Positions 34,407 to 44,139 of a stretch of DNA of 64,000 bases are shown here, piece by piece; position 1 is the stretch's first letter, and each line of letters opens with the position of its first letter. The notes beneath the pieces are model-generated. The model saw only the letters and a list, made by a program, of their open reading frames with translations, made no database searches and was not told where the DNA came from. Source of the DNA: Calliphora vicina (Eukaryota > Arthropoda > Insecta > Diptera > Calliphoridae). The translations under genes and the position numbers were made by a program. The DNA lies in assembly GCF_958450345.1 (NCBI RefSeq), contig NC_088780.1, positions 99,274,226-99,338,225 on the forward strand, written 5' to 3'.

Positions 34407-34922
34407 CTCTTTGCGGTTGGGTGGTCAGTTTACTAACCACATTTTCTATAGTCCTAAAAACAATTGCATTTTTACTTTAATCAAGATTAGTTTATTTTAA
34501 AAAATAAGAAAAAATTAATCAAAACATAAAAAAACCATCCCATTCCAAGATTTTTTGTGGAGTGAAGTGGTTAGTTTACTAACCACCGTGGCGGTTGGCA
34601 TTAAAAATAGCTGTGATAAAAATTTTTATTTCGTATACATATTTTTGATATCGAATATTTTTTACTAAATTTTCTCACTAAACATCCGAAATATCAAATT
34701 AACATTGAATTCGATGAATAATAAACACTCTGTGCTTTTTTTTATTGAATGAGTGAAATTTATCCTAACCAGAGCATCCTGACGGCAAAGTTTTGCAAAA
34801 AATCATAAACGATGACTTAAAAAAATATAATTGTTTAGCAAAATGGCTATAGGTGACAATAAACTCTGTATTCAAGACTATAGAAAATGTGGTTAGTAAA
34901 CTAACCACCAAACCGCAAAGAG
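34407..34922. mobile_element. TTAA-flanked GTGGTTAG MITE, intact, 516 bp
   Basis: TTAA at 34403..34406 and 34923..34926. The terminal inverted repeats are about 50 bp: CTCTTTGCGGTTGGGTGG, CAGTTTACTAACCACATTTT, CTATAGTC at the left against the inverse of GACTATAGAAAATGTGG, TTAGTAAACTAACCACC, AAACCGCAAAGAG. A third GTGGTTAG-TT-TACTAACCAC motif lies near 34570. It is the uninterrupted counterpart of the copy at 29192. No reading frame. Confidence 0.88.
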
Positions 34923-35099
34923 TTAAACTAGTGTATCATATCTATACCGGAAAGTCTCTCCACTAACTCATAGATATGAAATGATCTGTAGAACTATTGA
35001 CATTGTAAGGAAAAAAACCTTAACACACGTTTTTCCTTAAAATTTTTATCCCAAGTATTATTTGTTTTTTTTATGAAGTTACTTTTGAAAGGGTGTTTA

Positions 35100-35904
35100 A
35101 AAAGGGTGACGAGAAAAAAGTGCATACTAAAATTATTAAATATTTTCAACTAAACCCAACTTGGTCCTACAAAAAGTTGGCCAAACAATCATAGGTCTGC
35201 CGTCAAACTGATTTCAATGTTATTAAAAAGTATCTGAAGAACTTGTCCGTTGATAGAAAACCTGATTCAGGTAGAAGGAATGGCCCACATGATGTTTCTA
35301 AAGCAAATAAATAGAAAGCCAAAGTCAAATTTTATAAATAAAAATATATGTACCTGCTGCATGATGAAGAAACTTATGTTCTTGAAAATTTTTAGCAGCT
35401 TCCGGGTCAATATTTGTATGTTACTGATGCTCGAGGGAATGTCGTAGAAAAGTTTAGTACCCAAAAGCAGAAAATTTTCCCAAAAAGTTATTGGTAAAAT
35501 AATAAAAACATTTGTTAAAATAAGCTCTATTAATATCGAAATTTGCATCAATAAATGTTTACAAAAGAGGATGCTTCAAAAGACTTCTTAATGTGTCCAC
35601 TTATTTTTGGCCTGATTTGGCATCCTGTCACTATGGTAAGCAAGGTCTTGAGTGGTACAAGAACAATAATGTAGCATTTGTACCTAGAGAGGCAAATCTT
35701 CCAAACTGTCTGGAGCTAAGGAAAGTTGAGAGATATTGGGCTCTTGTTAAAAGAGAATTGAAGAGCACAAAAATGGTGTCCGAATGTGTGGTAGATTTTA
35801 AACGGAGATGGACTACCTGTTCGAGCAAAGTGACAGAAAGCTCAATAAAAACCTTAATGGAAGGGTTTACGGAAAATGTTCATAAATTCATCACTTTTAA
35901 TTAG
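35100..35904 (+). pseudogene. DD37E transposase relic
   Basis: The N-terminal part reads VTRKKCILKLLNIFN-like and NPTWSYKKLAKQS (HTH), then a stop in the next segment (CRQTDFN after a TAG). A deletion follows GPHDVSKANK. The core reads MKKLMFLKIFSSF, MLLMLEGMS, and a frameshifted FPKSYW. The last 103 codons (35593..35904) are open: FWPDLASCHYGKQGLEW with the second catalytic D, and LELRKVERYWALVKRELKST with the catalytic E 37 residues after that D. The spacing defines the DD37E group of Tc1/mariner. The usual P in LRPVE is K here. Several stops and at least one deletion make it a pseudogene. Confidence 0.85.
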
Positions 35905-35920
35905 AACTTTAAAAACAAAT

Positions 35921-36598
35921 GGTCAATTCACAAGGTCTCCTATCATGTCATAATGTCCTAGTATTTTACAATGGTTTCAAAATGTTATTAATGCCTTTCA
36001 AACAAAAAGTGTCCTAACCCTAAGTCTCCACGTAGCAATTTTTATTGCTAAGCACAAGCAATAACGTCGGCAGAAGAACAGTGATTGCTGATTGCTTTAT
36101 TTTCAACGCGAGAAGTTCTATGAAAAACTGTGGTGTATTTTGCTTATATTTTGTATTGAATGATTTCTTCACTAATTTCTTTGTTTTTTTACTTTTCGTA
36201 CTTAAATAAATTTAATATGTAGAAATTAATCGCACCGAATCATAGAAAGAAGAAATTTTACATTAATGACAACTGAACTGACAGTTTATTGCTTAGCAAT
36301 AATTGCTCAGGCAATCAGTAGAGCAATCATTGCGCAATGGATTGCTACATATGGCAATTTGCGGTCTACACTTGCAAATTTCATTGACGCAATCAAATTT
36401 GACAATTGCAGCAATAAATATTGCTACATGGAGACCTGAGGTAAAATAATACTACTATGTAAGCTATGTTTATTGTGTTATCGTAACCAACCAGCAGAGA
36501 CCTGCGCCGAACGCCTAAGAGTCGGTTAAGCCGAGCCGCCAAATCGTGAAATATTAGGACATTATGACAATATGATAGGAGACCTTGCTAATTTGACC
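35921..36598. mobile_element. 678 bp MITE with GGTCAA..AAGGTCTCCTATC ends
   Basis: GGTCAATTCACAAGGTCTCC, TATCATGTCATAATGTCCTA at the left is mirrored, with small indels, by TAGGACATTATGACAATATG, ATAGGAGACCTTGCTAATTT, GACC at the right. AAAT on both sides, together with the uninterrupted DD37E copies, shows the insertion point. No protein. Confidence 0.82.
36019..36442. mobile_element. MITE with GTCTCCATGTAGCAAT ends, inside the 678 bp MITE
   Basis: CCTAAGTCTCCACGTAGCAA, TTTTTATTGC at the left is mirrored by GCAATAAATATTGCTACATG, GAGACCTGAGG at the right. The interior is full of ATTGCT/AGCAAT motifs. Termini and centre are unlike the host MITE except for a shared GGTCTCC. Confidence 0.75.
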
Positions 36599-36723
36599 AA
36601 ATATTTTTTGTAAGTTGTAATAATAATTTCAATCAAATAAAAGATAAATCAAAACTGTAGATTTAGTGGTTTCTTTTTTATTAACATTTATGTATGTTAA
36701 GATTTTTTCGATCTCACTCCTTA

Positions 36724-37099
36724 GTATGAAGAATTTAAACTTCCATGGTCTTCGGAGACTACTAGAAAGCTCTAGAAATAAACAAATATACATAAAAGTA
36801 CTTACAGTTGCATTTTCATCTGCCTGTTGTTGAATCAATGGTAATAATGCATCCGTGGTTCTGCTGAATTTGTCAGAAATTTCTCAATATAAATATAATA
36901 AAATCGGGTTTACTACTATTTTCTACCAAAAGTCTAAAATATGGAGATCAACCCAGACGAATATACTTTTTTAATATAGAGGACATCTAAAGCTATAAGG
37001 CAAGAAAAGTATTTTCTGAGTCATTTATGTTTAGATTTTTTTAATTTGTGAATTTGAGGAGCTTTGATTCCCCACCCAAGACATGACCCTGGCTTTATC
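36724..37099. other. Unassigned stretch
   Basis: Nothing recognised. Confidence 0.35.
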
Positions 37100-37333
37100 T
37101 ACATAGAGAAAACAGATTCGTAATTGCAACCGAATTTGTTGCCAATCGAATCATTCAATTGCACAAATAGAAGTTTTCGGTTTTAGCAACAGATAATCAG
37201 TGGATAAAGAAGAATTTCGGTTGAAGCTACCAGACTTCTAAAATTTTTTAGCCATAACTGTAAAATTCGGTCACAGAATCATTCGATTGGCAACAAATTC
37301 GGTTGCTATTACGAATCGGTCTTCGTTGTGTAT
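37100..37333. mobile_element. Fold-back MITE with ~45 bp arms (GATTCGTAATTGCAACCG)
   Basis: ACAGATTCGTAATTGCAACC, GAATTTGTTGCCAATCGAAT at the left is mirrored by ATTCGATTGGCAACAAATTC, GGTTGCTATTACGAATCG at the right. The outer ends (ACATAGAGAAAA and CTTCGTTGTGT) are more diverged. No protein. Confidence 0.85.
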
Positions 37334-37572
37334 TATGAAAACAGCTCTAATTAGAATTTACCCAACAATCTCTATTTGTGGGTATTTTTCTACCCATCAG
37401 ACGTTAATGGTTTAATTTTTCATATCATTTTGTGTGGTTTTAGAATATTGCTGCTGATATGTTGCTTTTAATCTGTCAAAATATTTATTATTTTCATTAT
37501 TGGATTATTGACTGCTATGAAAACATAGAAAAAGCTAATATTAAACACTAGTATAATGAAATATACTTTTAG

Positions 37573-37699
37573 AGCTGCAAAGATTTTCGTCAGCATTATT
37601 CGTGCTAAAGGTCAGTTGTAACTAAGATGTATTGAAGTTACAATTATCGTTTGCAAGACCACAGGGCACGAATAATGCTGACAAAATACGTAGTGTAGC
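37573..37699. mobile_element. Small MITE with GTCAGCATTATTCGTGC arms
   Basis: TTTTCGTCAGCATTATTCGT, GC at 37583 pairs with GCACGAATAATGCTGACAAA at 37670..37690. AGCT lies outside both arms. Total about 127 bp. Confidence 0.75.
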
Positions 37700-38496
37700 T
37701 GGTAAATTACTTCTCTTTACTGTGTGTGTGAAAAATTTATACACTATTTCAATGTATTACATTTAAATTAATAAGTTCGAGAAAATTATTCATTATTAAA
37801 TTGTTTTTCAAAACCCTATTAAGATATATAACATCATTCCGCTGCATGAAGTCTCGAATTTCTATGGCCAGCATGTATAATATAACATTTTTTTTTTAAT
37901 TACTTTCTTTTATAATACATTTTCTTCGTAAACATATACATATGTGAGTTATTTGATTTCAGTATTGCAATTGCTAAGATACATACATTCATATTGAAAT
38001 ATAATTAAATATTTATATATAAATGTTTGCATACATATGAAACTGTTATTTGTTATTATTTCTGTAAAGGTAATTTTAAATTGAGCCTGGCAAACTCAAA
38101 GAGCTTTTGATATCCTGCTATTTGTTTTTAATTAAATATATGCAACGTAAAATATGCCAAGTAAAAGCAATTAATAATTTTATGCCAAAGAAGTTTGATT
38201 TGATTTCTAAAAACATGATTTTAACGCATGAAATAATCAAAGCATACAAAGTTGAATAAGGTTGTCAAATTTCCACATTAAATAAATCATTCAATTGGAT
38301 TTAATTATTTCAAATATATTAAAGAAACCTGTTTTTAAACCTTTATGAATTCTTAATAAATTAATGAAATCATCCTCGTCGAATCTATGTATATAAGTGA
38401 GGAAGAGCGATCCAGAGTTTGCGTCTTCAGCATTAATCAAGAATGTGATAAATCACAATAAAAAAATATGACCAAACTTTAAACAAAGTGGCGCAG
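37700..38496. other. Unassigned AT-rich stretch
   Basis: Nothing recognised. Confidence 0.4.
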
Positions 38497-38632
38497 CACG
38501 CAGTTATTAGCATTGTTTGTAAGTATGGCAACACTAAACATTGAAGCTGCTAAAAGCTCTAGCAATTGAATATTCTAGTTTTGTCTGTTAAGATCATTCA
38601 TGAAGAAAGATGGCGCTGTATATAAATAGTGG
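38497..38632 (+). mobile_element. LTR fragment of the TGTTACGAA family
   Basis: ACGCAGTTATTAGCATTGTT, GAAGCTGCTAAAAGCTCTAG, ATTCTAGTTTTGTC and GCTGTATATAAATAG match, in order, the LTR at 48190..48585. It includes the TATA region. Both LTR ends are missing; the right side is cut by a DD37E fragment. Confidence 0.75.
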
Positions 38633-38644
38633 ATGCGGTTACAG

Positions 38645-39318
38645 TACATACATAAATGATAATAAAAAAGAAACCACTAAACCTACAGTTTTGATTTTTC
38701 TTTTATTTGATTGAAATTATTATTACAACTTACAAAAAATATTATTTTTATAGATCTAATCAATACTGATAAATTTATGAACCTTTTCCGGTTTTTATAG
38801 TGCTTCCTGTCACTTTGTTCGCACAGGTTGTCCAACTCCGTTTAAAATCTACCACACTTTTGGACATCTTCCATTTGTGTGCTCTTCAATTCTTATTTAA
38901 CAAGAGCCCAATATCTCTCCACTGGCCTTAGCTACAGGCAGTTTGGAGGATTTGACTCTCTTGGTACAAATACCACTCAAGACCTTGCTTACCATAGTGA
39001 TAGGATGCCAAATCAGGCCAAAAATAAGTGGACACATTCTTTTGTAAACATTCCTTGATGTAAATTTCGATATCTATAGAGCGCTTTGTAACAAATGTTT
39101 GGCTTTTTTGCCGCAACTGCATAGTGCTTGCATTGTATGATTTGAATCCTACATTGGCCTTAGTTTTTCGTACCAAATAGCCCGAGTACTGAGCTAACCG
39201 GACTGCTTTTCTACCGGTTGTGTTGGGAGATCTTTTGAAAATGCATTTTATTTTTTTAGAAACATCATGTGGACCATTCCTTCTACCTTAACCAGGTTTT
39301 CTAGTCAAGTTCTCCCGA
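38645..39318 (-). mobile_element. DD37E Tc1/mariner element, copy 6 (both ends damaged)
   Basis: It begins inside the left end (CATAAATGATAATAAAAAAG) and stops inside the N-terminal part (CAAGTTCTCCCG). Minus-strand pieces include the C-terminal NKVTES-like region, FWPDLASYHYGKQGLEW near 39000, and the EIYIKECLQK block. Large deletions remove most of the core. Confidence 0.8.
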
Positions 39319-40554
39319 AATGTTAAGTTATTAAATATAAAATGATGTTAAGACACGTTAATTAAAATTAATTAAAGCATTATTAATTGCATTTGTCCAA
39401 AGAAATATCTAAAACGGAACCCCCACACACCCAAGAAAACATCACAATTTGATGAAATGCTATAGAAATTTAGCACACCAACCAAAAAATCTAAATTAAT
39501 ATTTAACTAAATGAATGAAAATTTGTTTTAAAAATAGAACATGTATGCACATTGGAAATTTATTATTTCAAAAATAAAACAAAACTCTAACAACTAACAA
39601 CAAAAAACCTTAATAAATTATAATCTATAAAAGTATTTATGTTTAAATTTAAAAGCACAAATGAAAACGAAACGAAAACATTTTTAAACACTGTGAAAAA
39701 TTAGCATTTCATGGTATAATTTGACATTATTTTTTTTTTTCAAAATAGAAAAAATTATTTACAATTTGGCCAAAAGCCAACAAACAAAAATTGTCAGAAG
39801 ATCATATACAAAAATATTCACAATTCTTCAAACTTGGCAGTGGGAAATAATGAATTGGAATTGAAATTATTTTCATAATTTAAGCATCATTTTTTTTGAT
39901 ACAATTACCAGCAACAACATCGAATTGGTGATGATGCTGGTCATTATAATCAAGAGAAATTAATTTAAATTGAAAATAAAGGAAACTATGTAGATATTAA
40001 CATTTTGATGAGTTTGTTAACATATTTATGTTCTATTTGTTTTATTCCTGATAAAATGTGAAAATACCCTTGGTTATGTTGTACAAAAATATATAAATTG
40101 TTGCATAAATTTATATGTATTTAGCTGTAAATAAAATAATTTTAATTAATAAAACACCAATTTCTAGTTGTGGCCATAGATTTGCTAAAAATCCCAACAC
40201 AAAAGGATTTATAATTTTATTAGCGTTATGCTTTTTTTTGTTGGTCTTTATTGTTGACCAACAATCATTCTCATGTGGTTTATTATAATAAATTAATTTT
40301 TATTTCACTGTCATGCCATTTCTAAATACATTTAATTGATTTTTAGTTATTTGAAATGCTCTGCTGGATATTTATTAATTTAAAAAACTGAAACTTCAAA
40401 ACGGTGAAGAAATTTTTCAAAGTGAAATTATTTTAAACGAAAAATGCTAAGCATACAATGACGTTTAGTGGTTCAAAATATATGATTATTGCAATATAAA
40501 TTTGTTTATAATAAATAATCGTAAATAACCACGCATTTTAGCAATTATTAATAT
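39319..40554. other. Unassigned AT-rich stretch
   Basis: No repeat ends or coding pattern. Long A/T-rich simple sequence throughout. Confidence 0.4.
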
Positions 40555-41177
40555 TGTTACGTTTTAACCTTTTCAAAACGTTGGTTTATTTCCTTTAAAT
40601 AAACCGGATACTTTTGATTGCAAATAAAAGCCGTTTAGTAGTTTGAAAATTGTAACAGCTCTTTATTTATTTAAAATGTACAACAACAGAATTAAATATT
40701 CATTCAATGTTTTTTATACACGTTTATAAATTCGCAGAAATACAGACCCACTTTACACAGACCCATGTACACGAATTCACTTGAAAAACACAGCACACTT
40801 TAAGGCACTCAGTTGATGTTTATTCGAAAAGCGTCTCTGATCAACTCACTAACGACTGCAACCTCTGCCACTATTTATAACACTGTCATCTGCACTCTAG
40901 ATTGCTCTTTAACTGCCTTCATTCTAATACATACGCCATCTGTGGTGTACTTTCTACAATGTTCTTTAACTGAATATTCGAATTCGAATATACGGTCGCA
41001 GCAAACAGTGTTGCCATACTTACGATCAATGGTCAACTGAAAGCTTTTATTCAATGTTAATAATTCCCACAGTTATGTTACAGTTTGCTATTACAGCACT
41101 GCTATTAGAAAGCATTAGCTACTTTTTAATCAGCCGTTAAAATCGTTATATTTGAATTCAAGTACAATTTCGTAACA
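40555..41177 (-). mobile_element. Solo LTR, TGTTACG..CGTAACA, 623 bp
   Basis: TGTTACG opens and CGTAACA closes the unit, with ATAT duplicated on both sides. Read on the minus strand it starts TGTTACGAAATTGTACTTG and has AACGATTTTAACGGCTG and GTGTTATAAATAG (a TATA box), in the order seen in the LTR at 48190. No primer-binding site, gag or pol follows on either side, so it is a solo LTR left by recombination. Gypsy-type is likely from the 4-bp duplication but not proven. It appears to have landed in the left part of a DD37E copy. The 75-codon frame here is not a gene. Confidence 0.8.
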
Positions 41178-41477
41178 ATATTTATTAAATTAAAAATCTG
41201 TCGTCTAACTGTTTCCAATGTTATTAAACAGTTTCGGGAGAACTTGTACGTTGATATCTGGTTAAGGTAGAATGATGTTTCTAAAGGCAATAAATAGAAA
41301 GCATTTTCAAAAGAGCTCCCAACTCATCCGGTAGGAAATCTGTCCGGCTAGCTCAGTACTCGGACTATTTGGTACGAAATGTTAAAGCCATACAAGACTC
41401 AAAAAGTTCCTGACAGGAACTCAGCTAAAAATTTAGAGGCCGAAGACAGAGCTCGGAAATTGAATTTATGACAAAAA

Positions 41478-41957
41478 TATTTTTTTGATGAAAAAAAAAT
41501 TCGGCTTAAAAAATATTTTCCGACTTTAACCCATTGCAGGTCAAAGCTACTATAGCCTTATATACATCGTTGCAATGGACTTTGAAATAGCTATCATTAG
41601 ATCTTCAATTTGGCTATATTAATGACTTAGTAATCCAGATATAGGTAAAAAAAATAGGCCAAAAATCGAGGTTGTCACGGTTTTTTCCTTATATCTCAGC
41701 CATTTTTGGGCTGATTATATCAATTTAAATAGCAACAGAGCCGGAATAATTCCCGATATATATGAATCATGTATGTAAGTTATTTGGGGGCTACGGAAAG
41801 TGGATTTCAACATACAGACGAACATGACTATATCGACTTCGCTATCTATAACGATCCAGAATATATATACTTTGTGGGGTCGCAAATGAAAAATGTAGAA
41901 ATTACAAACGGAATGACAAACTTATATATACCCTTGCCACTCATGGTGAAGGGTATA
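41478..41957 (+). mobile_element. mini-me/DINE-1-like element, subtype B, 5' truncated
   Basis: It starts at AATTCGGCTTAAAAAATATT and carries ACAGAGCCGGAATAATTCCC, a single short GACGAAC in place of the microsatellite, and the 3' end CTCATGGTGAAGGGTATAAA. The parent DD37E sequence resumes directly at CTGGATGACGAAACG. Confidence 0.85.
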
Positions 41958-41959
41958 AA

Positions 41960-42330
41960 CATATTTCTGGATGACGAAACGTATGTGTGCAGCTTCCTGG
42001 TCAATATTTGTATGTTGCTGGTGCTCGAGGGAATGTTGTACAAAAGTTTAGGACCCAAAAACAGAAAATTTTCCCAAAAAGTTTTTGGTATGGCAAGCCA
42101 TACGCATTTGCGACAAACAATTGTTACAAAGGGCTCTGTAAATACCGAAATTTACATCAAGGAATGTTTACAAAAAAGGATACTTCCATTCACAAGACTT
42201 CTTAATGTATCCACTTATTTTTGGCCTGATCTGGGATCCCGTCACTTTGGTAAGCAAGGTATTGAGGGGCAGAATAAAAATATTGTGGTATTTTTCCCAA
42301 GAGAGGCAAATCCTTCAAACTGCCTGTAGC
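41960..42330 (+). pseudogene. DD37E transposase core relic
   Basis: Open in one frame with the end of the mini-me: DDETYVCSFLVNICMLL with the first catalytic D of the DDETYV motif, then KSLGPKNRKFSQKVFGMASH, TEIYIKECLQKRILPF, and FWPDLGSRHFGKQGIEG with the second catalytic D. It ends at TAG after NPSNCL, before the catalytic E. The region after the stop (GACCAGTGGAGAGATATTG) is the decayed E-box part. Because the mini-me runs into it without a stop, a 186-codon chimeric frame exists (41769..42329). It is a by-product, not a gene. Confidence 0.82.
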
Positions 42331-42657
42331 TACGACCAGTGGAGAGATATTGTTAAAATAGAATTGAAGAGCACATAAAAGATGTCCTAAAGTGTGGTAG
42401 ATTTTAAATGGAGATGAACTAGCTTAAATGGAGATGAACAAAGTGACAGAAAGCTCTATAAGAACCTTAATGGAAGGGTTTCCGGAAAAGGTTCATAAAT
42501 TCATCACTATTGATTAGAACTTTAAAAGTAATATTTTTTGTAAATTGTAATAATAATTTCAATTACATAAAAAAAAAATCAAAACATTAGGTTTAGTAGG
42601 TAGTTTCTTTTTTATTAACATTTATGTATGTTAAGATTTTTTCGATCTCAGTCTTTA

Positions 42658-43738
42658 GTTCAATATTTTAAGTACTTTTTAGCAAAATACAAATGTTTTA
42701 TTTACATATTTGAATCTTATTTAAATACAAATTAATGACAGATCTTTTAAAATGAGTCTTCAAACTGAAAACAAAACAAAACTATAATAATAAAAACACA
42801 CAGTTACATTTACACTACTTCCGTTTCCGTGGCTAAATAACCAGCTCTCAATAACCACCAACAACACACAAAAAAACATTTAAGATTTCAACTAATAACC
42901 ACCGACCTAAAACTTACACACGCATTCTCCTCCTCAACACTTAAAATAAATTATAACAAAATTAACGCCACAAAAACTGGCTCAAAAACATGAATGAAAT
43001 TCCCAAAATAAAAAACACAAAATTAAGGTTCAATGACTGACACAAAACAATGCAAAGAAACCAACAAACTCCCCACCAGTTGGTCTTCTAACGTTAGTAA
43101 GAACACAAAAGGAGTCAAAAATAATTTCAGTTCATTGTTACACAAAATATAAAAAAATCTACCTCAAATGCTTGTAGCTGAGTAGTATTTTTAATACTGT
43201 ATTATTAAAGCTTAATTAAACACAATTAAAACATATAAAATCATTAAGTTTAGCTGAAATATGAACTTTTTTTCTTCTATAATTTCATTTAAAATACCGT
43301 GTCGAATGCCGTAAAGAATGCTTGAGAATTTGTGTAGAATTTTTTTTGCTCTTACTCATCTTTTGTGATTGAATACAAAAAAGAACACAAAACGAATAAA
43401 TGAACTTGACATGCTAAAGAGAGAAGAGAATTGAGTAGAAAGAGGAATAAGTATTAAAAATTTTGAAGAAGAGTATAAACAGCCAGCACAGTTTATTTGA
43501 GGGGAACTTGAAATGAAACTCATTAAACCTTAACAAGAATAAAAAAAGAAAACCTTTCAAAACAAATTTAAAGCACAAAGAATATTAATAGATTCTTGAC
43601 CACAAGAAACAGAAAATTCAAAGAATTCGTTGTACATTATGTAAAATACAAGGTTTTAGCTACTCTGCATGAAAAAATCTAAGCATACAAAATAAAAATT
43701 TAAAAGGCTAATATAAATTACTGAATTATCTTTATACT
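42658..43738. other. Unassigned AT-rich stretch
   Basis: No element ends or coding pattern. Part 42830..43110 is A/C-rich. One AATCTAAGCATACAAAAT motif at 43675 is shared with 62600..63000. Confidence 0.4.
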
Positions 43739-43931
43739 ATATGTATATAATTCATCTGTACGTAACTGAACTGAACTCCTCCTTAACGGCTGGGCCGATT
43801 TGGATGAAATTGTTTGTGTGTTCGAGTGGATGGTTTAGATTCAGAATTGACATATATAGGTACAATGGGCGTGGCACCTCCCATACGAATTAAAAATGTA
43901 TACCGAGCGAAGCCGGTCCGGTCAGCTAGTT
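43739..43931 (+). mobile_element. Short Helitron-like repeat (CTAGT end)
   Basis: TATATGTATATAATTCATCT leads to CTCCTTAACGGCTGGGCCGA, then GGGCGTGGCACCTCCCATAC and GAGCGAAGCCGGTCCGGTC, AGCTAGT. A short GC-rich hairpin before CTAG followed by T is the mark of a Helitron 3' end. AACGGCTGG.GCGAT is shared with the Helitron 5' region at 53530. About 190 bp, no protein. Confidence 0.6.
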
Positions 43932-44139
43932 ATATATAAAAGAGTAACGTTACTGACTGAAGCATGATATTTTAACTGTGGGTTCCTCCCTACCCAAAAC
44001 AAACTAAGAAGGATTTTTGGAAATTCGAACGTTTAAAGGGTAAAAACGGGTAAATTCGGTAACCTTATATCTTCAATACTGATAAAGATACAAAAAAAAT
44101 TAAGATTGCATGTTACTCAACTTAAAAAAAAAGCTGACA
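43932..44139. other. Unassigned spacer
   Basis: TATATATAAAAGAGTAACG at its start could be the 5' end of a second Helitron-like unit. Nothing else recognised. Confidence 0.3.

Larger units (their letters stand above)
35006..36723 (+). mobile_element. DD37E Tc1/mariner element, copy 5 (plus strand, nested MITEs)
   Basis: The left end is TAAGGAAAAAAACCTTAACA, missing the GAGTGAGATCG part. The right end is GATTTTTTCGATCTCACTCC followed by TTA. It carries the most readable transposase relic of the family (35100..35904). A 678 bp MITE with a further MITE inside it sits between the gene end and the right end. Confidence 0.85.
41190..42657 (+). mobile_element. DD37E Tc1/mariner element, copy 7 (carries a mini-me)
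   Basis: It starts inside the N-terminal part (CTGTCGTCTAACTG, 41198 on). The left end is missing, apparently split off by the LTR. The right end GATTTTTTCGATCTCAGTCT is at 42637..42656. A mini-me at 41478..41957 sits at the site used in copies 1 and 9. The second half of the transposase is still readable. Confidence 0.82.

Noticed and set aside
41769..42329. 186-codon plus-strand gene
   Set aside because: A chimera of mini-me interior and DD37E transposase pieces; it ends before the catalytic E.
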